A stretch of 40,072 bases of DNA from Lojkania enalia (taxonomy: Eukaryota; Ascomycota; Dothideomycetes; Pleosporales): the NCBI GenBank assembly GCA_010094045.1, contig ML986874.1, positions 1 to 40,072 on the forward strand. Reading direction: 5' to 3'. The notes under the pieces were generated by a model, which was not told the origin of the DNA, ran no database searches, and saw nothing but the letters and a program-made list of their open reading frames with translations. The position numbers and the translations under genes are program-made. Below are positions 10,407 through 20,169 of the stretch, one piece after another. Numbering within the stretch: the first letter of the stretch is position 1; the number at the start of each line of letters is the position of its first letter.

Positions 10407-11407
10407 ATGGCATACCACACCACTCCCGCAACACGGTTCGATAGCTTTAACATCTATACTACCTCATATAAGAAGATCCATGACCATGAAATCGAGGTCA
10501 ATATCATAGTACCAAAAGATATTAAGGCCGGGAAATACCCGCTGATTGTTCAGTTCCATGGTGGCGGACTAGTCAGTAGCCTTCGTACCTAAAGTAACTT
10601 CACATCTTCCAAGAACCTCCAAAATTGATTTGATGTTAGGTCACTGGAACAGCCATGTATCCAGATTGGATCGCCGCGTGGTTCATACCCTTCATTCACC
10701 GCAACAACGCAATAACAATCCTCCCGAATTACCGCCTAATTCCCGAGCACACCGGCCACGATATCCTCGAAGACCTCAACGATTTGTGGAAATGGTTCAA
10801 CACCTCCCTCACTCCATATGTAGCATCAAAGGAACCGTCTATTATACTCGACTTCGATCATCTACTCGTTACCGGTGATAGTGCGGGCGGCTACATGGCC
10901 CTGCAATCCGCCATGACTCTCCCCAAAAGCACCATCAAAGCTGTCTTGGCAAAATATCCCATGACGGATATCCTTTGTGGAGACCTCGACGCGATCCAAG
11001 ATCCCCCGCCCGTCTCACTCATCGACGAACATATGGCTTCAGTTGTTCCTGGTACCGTGGTTAGCTGCGCTGTCCCACCCGCCCGTGGAGACCTTTCCAC
11101 CGCACTCAGATTCTACCGCCGCTGGCAAACGTTCCTTGGCACAGGTAAAGAGCTTTTACCCATAAATCGGGTGGAGGATGCGACGTTCTTTCCGCCGACG
11201 TATATTATGCACGGTAAGGATGATACGTTGGTCTTTTGTGAGGATAGTCAGAAGTTTGTGCGGAAGCTTGAGCGCGTTGTGCCAGGGGTGAAGGTGAATC
11301 TTGCAACGTGGAATGGGGGACACGGCTTTGATGTTGGGCTATATGAGGATGATTTGCCGGGCTTAGGGAAGGGGTTGAAGTGGGTTGAGAGAGTGTGGCT
11401 AGGTTGA
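10407..11407 (+). CDS. alpha/beta hydrolase fold-3 esterase/lipase-like protein
   Basis: Serine hydrolase of the hormone-sensitive-lipase type. Two exons, 10407-10571 and 10640-11407, with a 68-bp intron that begins right after the oxyanion motif, give 310 aa. HGGG lies at residues 51-54. The nucleophile is Ser136 in GDSAGGY, the likely acid is Asp250 in HGKDD, and the histidine is His283 in GGHGFD, so the triad is complete. There is no signal peptide, so it is probably cytosolic. It follows the aldolase on the same strand at 762 bp. A link to the pathway, for example releasing a sugar acid from an ester or lactone, is only a guess; many fungal genomes carry unrelated members of this family. 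The ATG at 10407 was chosen because upstream in-frame codons give no family similarity. Confidence 0.85.
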
Positions 11408-12262
11408 ATAATTAGGTGAAATGTGGAGAAAAATCATGTATTTGGATTTCCATCATTATTAAAATAGAACTACTATTTTTTATGCACTTACTACCCTTTG
11501 GATACGTTTCATCGGTGCCCAGGTGTTCAGTTCGATAGATTACTAGTCACGTGCTCTGCGATCTACTGCTCACTTACGAGTCAGTAACCTCGGTATGTCC
11601 GATTTACTGACCTGTATATCACTAATTCAAAAGCAGGTTCCATCCTTATAATTAAAATCTCTTATAGACCCAAAACCGGTTCCACGACAATATCCGAAGT
11701 TCTTATAGGGCTGAAACAGGGCCCATCGCGGTCGCATGGTCCGCATGAACCGGGTCCAGGCCGCTTTCCCCATGCGTTGCAGGATGAGACGCGGCATTCA
11801 GGCTGCCAGCACAGCAGAAGTTTGGCAGGCCAACCATGCGACCGCAACGCTGTGACCGCTTCTTGATTTGACATGGTTCAGACGGTCGGAATCAGGCGGA
11901 AATCGTGATGTCTAATGCGAGCACTGAATTGGTGAAGAGGGAGAGGCAGTGTTCCTGCAAGATATTATATTCTGTCAGGAGAAGGGTTTCTAGCCTATAG
12001 GAGTATCTTGGTGTAAAATCTACCGTAGCTTGCCGTCATGTGCCGTCCCAGCTGTCGCGTCGTCCTGAAAATGACCTCTGCCCGCTCATAACCAAGAGCG
12101 CCACTAAAAATGAAATTATGGATATTGTTGACCGTCATACATTCTAGCGAAATGAATTCCTTGCGTGCCTTTGTAGAGTCCGTTGCGTCGTCCGTAGCGA
12201 TATTCTCCTACACTTCTCAAGGGCCTTTGCCTACCTAGATTGTCCCACTGTCCGTCCTGTAC
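11408..12262. other. intergenic region with a GC-rich island
   Basis: No gene is supported. A GC-rich patch (about 11690-11870) stands out in an AT-rich background and is bracketed by a 13-bp inverted repeat, listed separately. A 70-codon open frame on the minus strand (11662-11874) runs through the patch but shows no signal peptide, motif or splice context. Confidence 0.6.
11728..11845. repeat. 13-bp perfect inverted repeat with 92-bp loop
   Basis: GCGGTCGCATGGT (11728-11740) is the exact reverse complement of ACCATGCGACCGC (11833-11845). The enclosed 92 bp are GC-rich. It could be the terminal repeats of a tiny non-autonomous element or a structured RNA. No target-site duplication was evident. 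Confidence 0.6.
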
Positions 12263-13319
12263 TTACCACCCATATGACGTCCCCACCATTAAAAAAACCA
12301 CCGCGATAGCGCAATTCCAGTAGCTCACACTTGAATTTTTGAGGCTCGCTCCCAACTGACCCTGCGCATTTCCTTGTCCTTGCCCAATAGATTCTCCACC
12401 TCCAGTCGGATTCGCCGTGCCTGGATTCCCAACCTGTCCACCCCCTTCTTGACTAGTTTCAATTGGAATATCCTGGAATGGTTGCCCGGGCGGATTATTT
12501 ACACTGTTCACAAGCGTTGCGAAATCCAGCATCGGATTACTTATGTCATCGCAGTTCACTCTTCCTCCATTTGCATTTAGCGGTCCCGGTGGCGGTTTCG
12601 TGAGAAGCTGGCTCGCGCCGGGGAATTGGTTGATGCTGTTCGTGACGCTGATCGGTAAATTAAAAATACTGTAAAAGTCGCTGCCGTTCAGTTTGAAGTT
12701 TTGGTGTATGCTGATATTGTAATCCCCCCGGGCAGTGGTTCCAATGTCTTCCTGGCCATCGCCGACAAGGCAGTTAGGCCATTCGAAATTGATGTGTTTA
12801 ACCGTTTGACCGGGTTCTTGATTCATTATGTCAGAAAAGGGAGGGGTGGTCGTTGTAATATTAGATATTGTGAAGTTTTTGTTGAGGCTGTTGGAGGTGA
12901 GGAAGAGTGTGAAGTTGTAGACTTGGGTAATCGGGTCGCTGAGATCTTTCGGCGGCACAGGAAGTTTTCCATCGCCTGAGACATCGATTGCGATATGTAA
13001 GAAGTCGCCGCCCATGGGTGTAAAAGGCTGAGGCTAGATGCTGTTAGAGCCGTTCATAAAGGTGTGCAACTACGATAATTTGAAAGCTTACCGCTAATAT
13101 AATTCCCAATCCTGGAGTGAATATCCGCCCATTTACTATGTTAAAAGCACTCGTATCTGGTCCGCCATTGTTGTTATTATTGTTGTTCCCATTCCCATCT
13201 TGTCGTGCTCTTATCCGTCGTCCTACGATGTAGTCACCAACCGTCTGCCCGCGCACTTCCTTCCATAGTACGAGATTGAATATGAAAATAAAATGTAATA
13301 GTAAAGATAATTGGGTCAT
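12263..13319 (-). CDS. secreted, probably GPI-anchored protein of unknown function
   Basis: Two exons, 13319-13092 and 13033-12263, with a 58-bp intron, encode 332 aa. Residues 1-24 form a signal peptide (MTQLSLLLHFIFIFNLVLW core). A short Asn-rich, length-variable tract follows, then a conserved-looking extracellular domain of about 190 residues with several N-glycosylation sequons (NFT, NIS, NIT, NGS). Near the C-terminus a Gly/Gln-rich linker leads to an Asn-Ser-Ser segment and a final hydrophobic stretch (CAIAVVFLMVG), the layout of a GPI attachment signal. The intron join restores the continuous stretch GLGIILAPQPFTP. I recognise it only as a fungal surface-protein type without a known activity; it may be a cell-wall or plasma-membrane component. 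Confidence 0.85.
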
Positions 13320-13938
13320 TGCTCAACAACGATGCACATTCTCGCGAACATAGGATAGAAAAGACGAAGAGAAAGTGGCAGAGAGCAAGGAAAGATCAGC
13401 CTGCGCCAGCAGTGGGGTTAACAGAGCAGATCAAAGTATCAAGTGCATTTTGCCACCACGGTCCGGACAGCTGCCATAGCTTCTTGCATAATCCGTACAG
13501 GGATAAGAACAGGCATCGCATACTTTTAGCGGCTGCTAAGCTACATATTCCGCGTTCATAGCTGGCTAAGTTCTGGAATAGGCAACGAGCGTACCGATTA
13601 TGACAGGGTTGTGATAGATTTTTATGTTTCTGAGACGCAACGTGTGAGAGGTGAGCGGTCGAGGTTGCTCCGTGCCTGAGGTTTCAGGAAAGGATTGCGC
13701 CAAGCGAACTAACTCAACATTCAAATGGAAAGACTTCTATTTGCACCTGCAATGCCTCGTCATAGATAATATGCCATATCGTCGTGGTGTGTGTGTGAAA
13801 GGCTCTAGGGCAACAAAGCTTTCTCACAGCTGATTCTTTTCTGAATTGCTTTCCCCTTGTTCATGTCACAGTAAGAGTATGATAATTGATCAAATACCCA
13901 TATGGACTGTTCTAGAAGTTTATTTCTATAACATCTTA

Positions 13939-14470
13939 TTCACCCACTATCACGTGATACAGTCGCGCTGGACACATGGGTGATGATAACTCCCCAGAAA
14001 ATGAAATGCCGGTATTTTCCAGCCCTATTCACCTATAGTAAAGGCAATACTCTAAGCTAGGCTGAGTCAGGATCATCCTTCGACCTCTCTAGTTTAAGTC
14101 ATTTTCGTAAAGATAGCCAAAGGCAACAATTCTAGAACAGTTTTGATCGGAATAGATAATCCGAGAGCTATTCTTAGCTTAAACCTCATGAAATTCTTCT
14201 AAGGTCTTGCCAAATGGTCTAGCGTTCTCCAAAATCACCCGTGGAGCTAGCGTAGAGGGCCCGAACAGATAGCCCATCTTGAAATCGTACAGGCAGACGG
14301 GACAACGCTATTATTCTTACTTCGGGTCGCCGTGGATTAGCAAGACGGCAAGTTTGGATCAAGTATCTCCAGTACTTTGTGACCATGTCTAATGTTGTTC
14401 ATGATTTTGCGCTGAGCTGAAAACTTGGAGACCTTCTCTGAGTGTCCTTTACCAGTACTCCTTCCTCTGT
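13939..14470 (-). pseudogene. decayed coding relic, family unknown
   Basis: From 14304 downward one frame reads as protein-like sequence for about 120 codons, beginning CPVCLYDFKMGYLFGPSTL and later RIIYSDQNCSRIVAFGYLY. It is interrupted by TAA at 14179-14181 and further stops of the TAG, TGA and TAA types. Upstream (about 14470-14310) a second frame contains VLVKDTQRRSPSFQLSAKS and KYWRYLIQTCRLANPRRPEV, ending at a possible donor. Reading-frame quality is much better than the other frames there. Multiple stops make a functional product unlikely. I cannot name the family. Confidence 0.45.
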
Positions 14471-15323
14471 ATATATGCTAAGAATGGCATGCAAAAATTA
14501 TATTTCTTGTAGATTTATAGCGTTTAGGGAGATTCCGAGTTCGAGAGATTGACTACTACTGTCGCAATGATGTGTCTAGCTGATAGAAAAGATAGTAATA
14601 GCTTTTGAGCATAGCACTAGAAAAATAGTGCATAAATAGCTGAAACCTAATCTGAATTGTAGTAGGAGACATTGATAAGTCATTCATAAATGCTTGCTGT
14701 CAAAGCACTTCATCAATCTAGCTGGAACAGAAGATGCCTTTTTCCTTGTTTTTGCAGGTCATACGATGTCCAATAATTTTATTCTATTTACTGAACATTG
14801 AGAGGATAAATCGAAGATTGCTAAATCACGTCACCATTGTTTAGCTGATTCGCTAGAGATGATGCCTCCTCGTGAGCCATGCTACGCACACTGAAGTTTC
14901 TCTTAGTGCTCCAATAGTGTGACTTTCACAAACGAGATTTCAAAAAAAAAAAAAAAAAGGTGTAACTTTGGCCTTAGTGATGACCTGGACTCATGATTAA
15001 ATATAGTGGAAATGGATTTTGGCGGGTATAGGGGACAGAACCTCGGCCGGCTGAATGCAGGGGGGTAGATGCCATGCATAGATTGCCCAGATTACGTCAA
15101 CCAATCACCTAGAGCCCCACATTAACATGTCTAGCAGAAATCCATTTCAGGTCATAAGGAAATGATATACGTTGAATGACCTCGAGACTGGTCTATCTAG
15201 TCTAGGCGACACTTCTGGGCCGCGAATATTCTATCTTCGCCCACATCTGGAAGTTCGGCCCAAGATCTAGGGTCACTGGCGCAGGGGTCCCACATCTCTC
15301 CGATTATAATCTGCTTGGGAATC

Positions 15324-15332
15324 TTTATATAT
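15324..15332 (+). promoter_or_regulatory. TATA-like box of the small secreted protein gene
   Basis: TTTATATAT lies 106 bp upstream of the ATG at 15438, a usual distance for a fungal TATA box plus 5' UTR. Few other genes here show such a clear box, which would suit an inducible gene. Confidence 0.5.
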
Positions 15333-15437
15333 CGACGTTGCCCAAGCACATATTTGGATGCCTCACTTACCACAGTTGCAGCATAGCTAAGTCCGTCACT
15401 TTCTCCCTACATCATTATTCGCGGATCCTTTCGCAAG

Positions 15438-15809
15438 ATGCATATTCTAAACTTCTCCCTCGCCCTACTCTTCCCATTGGTTCTCTCGCGGCCCTCAATC
15501 AAAGTACTTCCTCGACAAGAGCTCGGTCCTTGTGACCCCTGGGCTGAGCAATGCCAGTCGGTTCGACAGGCAAATACTTGTTTTGCGGCGTTTCTTCCAT
15601 TTAATGGAACGAACTTCTACAGGCCCGGAGGAAACAGAACGGAAATGCTTCGATGCGTGAATGATACGGATGAAGCTGCAGCATTGGCAGATGTAAGGCT
15701 TCGTATTATAAATATTGAAGGAAGTGTTAATGAAGCGCAGAGCTGTGCATGCTACGGTTGCGATACCGAATTCGCGAAGTGGGTTATCAGCAGCAAGCTG
15801 TGCGAGTGA
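15438..15809 (+). CDS. small secreted cysteine-rich protein (effector-like candidate)
   Basis: A single-exon gene for 123 aa. The ATG sits in a good context (GCAAGATGC). Residues 1-17 are a clear signal peptide (MHILNFSLALLFPLVLS), followed by a short pro-like stretch ending in LPRQ that could be a Kex2-type processing site. The mature part has eight cysteines (32, 39, 48, 73, 103, 105, 108, 122), enough for four disulphides, with a CACYGC cluster near the C-terminus. Three N-glycosylation sequons lie at 56, 66 and 75. No enzyme motif is visible. It stands alone in a gene-poor region bounded by decayed relics, a typical setting for fungal effector-like genes. Function is unknown; a secreted structural or antimicrobial role is equally open. 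Confidence 0.82.
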   Translation: MHILNFSLALLFPLVLSRPSIKVLPRQELGPCDPWAEQCQSVRQANTCFAAFLPFNGTNFYRPGGNRTEMLRCVNDTDEAAALADVRLRIINIEGSVNEAQSCACYGCDTEFAKWVISSKLCE

Positions 15810-18504
15810 TCGTATGCGTACCCAATATATTTCTAGTGATACTTGAAAAAAAACGGGTGTATGTGGAACATGTTATAGCAAGAGTGAAGAACAGCAAATG
15901 GGTCGGTGGAGGATCGCTTACTAGGCCCTAAAGGTTCCATGGGCAGAATAATGGTTTATAGAATCATGTAAACTAATGAAAGAGTGTTCAAAATTTCGCA
16001 TCTAAATGCTGACATAGTCTGCGCCTATTTTTATGACTCAGACGTAGCTAGATGAAAGGCTATGGCGCGAGGCACGTGTAACGCTAGTAAAGAAATAGGC
16101 TAGTGTGGTTGGCAAAAGGGACACAATCTTGGAACCTTTTAAGCACGTTGTTCATCCCTTACAATACATATAACGCGAAGCTATACTTGATATCTCAGTA
16201 TGCCCGATATTCTGACTTTGGCATCTGCAAGCCTGGAAAGAAACAGCGTAACAGTTGGAGGACCCACTACCAGTTGATCGACTACCAACTGATCGGATTG
16301 CGAGGCTGTCGACGAATTCATATGTGAAGTAGCTGGGTACAGTGCTTGTCCCTAAATAGATGAACAACACTTCAATCGAACACAGCTTCGCTATAGAGAC
16401 TCATGGAACCTCTAGCTGAGCGTACAGATAACTAATGCGTAGCTATTACCAACTTCGTATTCATATCGCAATACTTTGGGCTTTACACGAACCTAGAATC
16501 CGATCACTCTTTTCGAAATTTGGTTGCCCTTATACTCCCAAAAAATTCAGCGAAACTGCGTACTGTATTATGTAACTAGCATCAAATTGGGGCCACGACT
16601 TCGTGTTTGAGCTCTAGAAGGACTCGTTAATTTTGTCTTCAAGACCTAAGTACGACTACCTGACAGAACTGGTCCATATAATAGAATATCAAGACATTAA
16701 ACTTTCACTAAACAATATGGTTATTATTTTCGACTATCACATTATATTAATGCGGTATAGAGAAACGTAACCCTACCTACCTTGAAAGCGTATCATCAAA
16801 TATGCGTCAAGCGAAGTCCGGAACATGAGATCGACGTGGTAGAAGGCTTCAGTGCCCATGAACAATGGCCTTCGTCTAAGCACTATAGAGCTGAAGGATT
16901 CCCCCAATAAGAACCGTTAGCTCTAGAAATCCCCTTATCTATGCCTCTGCTCCTCGAAACCAGCGGGAGGGACATCACATCTAGCTAATCTTGTGATAAT
17001 CTCGAAGAGGCACTGGAACATTGCTGACCAAGTACCAAGATCCTACCATCCAGAGCCGAGCAAGAAAAATAGAGTGGCAGTTCCCATCTTATCCATGAAG
17101 TCGAAGATAGTTATGCTCAAAGTGATCATAGTCTTTCAAATAGATCGTCCATTTCACGTAGTCTCTTCATTCAGGATATTGGTACAGCAACTGAGGGCAA
17201 TGAAGCAATAGGGCACAATGAGAAACTTCAGACACCTTTACATCATGATATATCTAACGACAACAGGGGTACAGGGGTAAGGCCCATGATTGGCAATCTC
17301 ACAGAAACCAGGTACGCGCCAGTCCTTTTAGATATTAGGGTCACTACTACGATGTCTTATGGATGCCAAAGAAAACTGGGAAAAACCTAAGGTAAAAAGA
17401 GAGCACTAGACTTTGACCTTCGAAGCCGAATGCAAGACCCTGAACAGAGACTACTTTTCTTGGATGAACTCTAAGAAATCTGCAATGCCTGTGGTGAAGA
17501 TTATGTTGTCGTGGTATGGTATAGACATAAACATGAAAGGAAAGATAGAGGACTACAGGAAGAATTGGATTCTCTTACGAGCTTGCTTATTTTGGGGAAG
17601 ACGAGGAATGACAAGCAGAAGAAAGGTATTTTAGAAAGCAGGACATGACCGATGATTTCCTGGAACTGGTGCAAAATGCTGCGAAAGGTGAGGATGCTCT
17701 CAACTCTCTAATGACTACATTCCGTCCCACAGCCCGTTGAAGATATCACTTAGGGGCCAAGTGTCGTATCGCTTCCAAACCTTTGATGTGATAGTAGGCC
17801 CTTCGTCCAAAGCCATTGGAGCTAGCTATAATCGTAGCGAGAATTTTCATTTGTATTCTCTTTCGTATTGTCTAAGGAAAACCTTGGATCTTGTGAATCC
17901 GGCTTAGGGATTTAATGAGAAAGGAATTAGGGGAAGTTTTTGTCCGTTTATCGGTATATAACACTCTTATACGTTCATTAGTATCTCATATTAGGCTTGG
18001 GGCTCCGTAGCCGCCTTCTACGTCTAATGAGTCACTTTCTAGATCCTGATTTTTATTCAGGCATTCCTCTCCGAGGCAATATAAGCCACTAACTCTTCGT
18101 AAACCGTTCGCTGTATACTATCTTCTTTATAACCCTTCACTTTAGAATATGGATATCCACTAGTATACATTGTACTTCTTCAAACCCCATAGGCATATAA
18201 TCATTTTAATTAGATTTGATAATTATATTTATTACACTTAGGCAATCCTCACCCCTCGAACCCAAGAGAGTTTGCATGCCCACTGCACGAGAAGCGCAAT
18301 ACAGCTCAAAATTGAGTATTGATTGAGCGAAAATTAAGACTGAGACCCTCACTTTTTGATAACCTGGGTAGTACCGTCCACACGCCGCCAACCTCCATCC
18401 AAAAAGCCAATGGTATCCCAAATTTAAAGAACAATCGAGAAGTGAAGTGACAACTATGAGGATGTAGAATAGAGAGTTAATCAAAATGAGAGGCAGAGAT
18501 ACTA
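15810..18504. other. gene-poor AT-rich region
   Basis: Apart from the pseudogene at 16767-17740 no gene is supported. A short minus-strand stretch near 17745-17845 reads as a protein-like fragment (TITSKVWKRYDTWPLSDIF) without a full open frame and may be another relic. The right end (about 18210-18504) is the 3' flank of the histone chaperone gene. Confidence 0.6.
16767..17740 (+). pseudogene. RIP-like decayed protein-coding gene, family unknown
   Basis: One frame stays protein-like from 16767 to about 17560 with no indel but many stops: TAA 16908-16910, TAA 16986-16988, TGA 17025-17027, TAG 17070-17072 and at least two more TAA near 17390 and 17470. Recognisably coding segments include EHEIDVVEGFSAHEQW, SHLIHEVEDSYAQSDHSL and EICNACGEDYVVVWYRHKHE. 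Near 17565 the frame shifts, and the continuation (YELAYFGEDEE, then DDFLELVQNAAKGEDALNSL) runs to a TGA near 17740. Stops arising by point change while the frame is kept is what repeat-induced point mutation produces. The protein seems acidic and serine-rich with a charged helical C-terminal part. I do not recognise the family. Confidence 0.65.
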
Positions 18505-19903
18505 CTAATCCTCTTCCGTTTTCGCCCTCTTTCCATCCTGCTTGCGATCGTCGACCTCAAGCTTCCTCTTACCGCTTGACTCGGTCACTGGTGCCACTGC
18601 CTGTGCAGCAACAGAGGCCTTTTCCTTCTTTTTCGTCTTGACTAGGCCTGAGATATCGTTTGCTGACCTAGTGGCTTCTTCAAGTTTTGCCTTTTGGGCA
18701 GAGGGATCAGCGCCAAGGATACCACTTAGTACACCCTGCAGGACAGAGGCATCAATGCCCTGGGCGGCGTCAAATGTTTGGTTTGGGTCTTGCTTGAGTT
18801 CAGCGAGCTGCGATGTATTAGTAATATGTTAATAAATTTGGCAAGGAATAAGAAGGGCCACGAACGTGATTCTCCATTTCTTCAAGCATTTCCCGTAACT
18901 CCTTAAGATCGGCTGCTTGCATTTCCTTGTCATTATTGACCTGTGTTGGCTTGGCCTCTACCCTCTTAATTTGCTCCTTTAGACTTTGTACTGCAAGCTC
19001 CATTTGTTGTGTAGCTTCCTTTCGTAGCTCAAAATCTACCTCCCCCCCTTGTTGTTCTGCGTCGGTGGGACCTCCAAGGTCCGTCCGGATATTAGATACT
19101 GAGGCAAACTCGAGCGCAAGGGATAGTTTGTAATGCGCTTCTGTGACATGCGGATGATAGGACTCGAAAATCTCTTGCTGAAGCTCTAGGGCGGAACGAG
19201 CGTCCGGAATAGCGTCATGGAAGCGTTCGTTCTCAAAGGCGATTTCCACAAGAAAGTGATAGCAGTTTGCTAACCGCTCTCGCACTTCCTTGCCCTCGAG
19301 AGATATCTCAGCTTTTCCTTTTTCTTTGTCCGCGCCTTTCTCTCCTTCTAGTGTTTCAAGTCGCTTTAGATACAGAACACGGGCCATGTCGAGGGCCTGG
19401 AAGGCGTTTCCGAAGTCGTCTTGCTCTTCGTCAGCCTCTGCGCCACCCTCTGCTTCCGCAGCCTCCTCTTCTTCATCCTCGGAATCTGTCCAATTCTCAT
19501 CGCCGGTGAGCTGGAAGTATGGTTTCGATGAAAATGCCTCCTCCTCAGTCTTCGCGCCGTTTGCGGATGAGCTTGATGCTACCGCAGCAGGCTCCTTCTT
19601 CCCCTCTCTCTCTACCTTGGGTTTCTTTTTTTCCTCCTGCGCAACTTTCCCGCCAAGTACATCGCTTGTCGCAATAGCGACCTTGAACAGTGCGCGGCCG
19701 TAATAGTATAGTAGATCTGCATTCTCAGGTGCCATTTCACCATTCAGTTCGCCCTGTATCTCAGAAGCCTTTGAGTAAAGCTCAGCCGCATCCGCAAAGT
19801 TCTTGAGCGAGTATTGGAGGGCGGCGGCTTTGGCGAGCTCGTCCACCTTCTCTTGGGAAGTAGCTGATGTGGGTATTGACTCAGCCATTGTGGCAGGTTG
19901 CAT
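18505..19903 (-). CDS. NASP/Hif1/Sim3-type histone chaperone (SHNi-TPR protein)
   Basis: Nuclear chaperone that binds histone H3-H4 and, in relatives, works with the Hat1 acetyltransferase or delivers centromeric H3. Two exons, 19903-18866 and 18807-18505, with a 58-bp intron carrying an ACTAAT branch site, give 446 aa. TPR-like helices begin at about residue 20 (ALQYSLKNFADAAELYSKA). A long acidic block (DSEDEEEEAAEAEGG, about residues 138-160) interrupts the second repeat, the NASP hallmark. The SHNi-TPR part follows (DARSALELQQEIFESYHPHV, AEAHYKLSLALE-like). The C-terminus holds a basic nuclear signal (GKRKLEVDDRK...GKRAK). An in-frame ATG at 19888 has the better context (CACAATGG) and may be the true start, giving 441 aa. 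It is divergently paired with DNA polymerase epsilon subunit B. Confidence 0.92.
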
Positions 19904-20169
19904 CGGCTCGAATAAGGCTATTATGGGTTATTTTATGTCATGCGACTCCGGCATCCAAGTATCGGAGGCAAGTATGAGGCTGGCGCGTGCTTGTTGATGG
20001 AGACGTCGAGCGCAAACACCGTAGGTCGAGGAAAGATGGAAGTTGGAGTTCGGTGGCCCGTGCACTCGCGCGACCGTGGGACGCGACTGACCCGCGTCTC
20101 ACCTGGGCAATTACACACTTCGATATCCCCTAAAACTCACCAAGCCCCGCGATATCTGAAGTAACGGCA
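19904..20169. promoter_or_regulatory. bidirectional promoter with MCB-like cores
   Basis: A 266-bp interval between two replication/chromatin genes. It contains CGCGT at 19984-19988, the palindrome TCGCGCGA at 20066-20073, ACGCG at 20081-20085 and CGCGT at 20093-20097. The MBF consensus is ACGCGT, so these are core matches only. Clustering of three within 115 bp would fit G1/S co-regulation of chaperone and polymerase. Confidence 0.5.

Larger units (their letters stand above)
13320..15437. other. gene-poor region
   Basis: Contains the promoter side of the GPI-type gene, a decayed minus-strand coding relic (13939-14470, listed separately) and an A17 run at 14942-14958. Upstream of the small secreted gene a TATA-like TTTATATAT lies at 15324-15332. 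Two short open frames (13319-13561 and 13651-13833, +) have no supporting feature. Confidence 0.6.
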
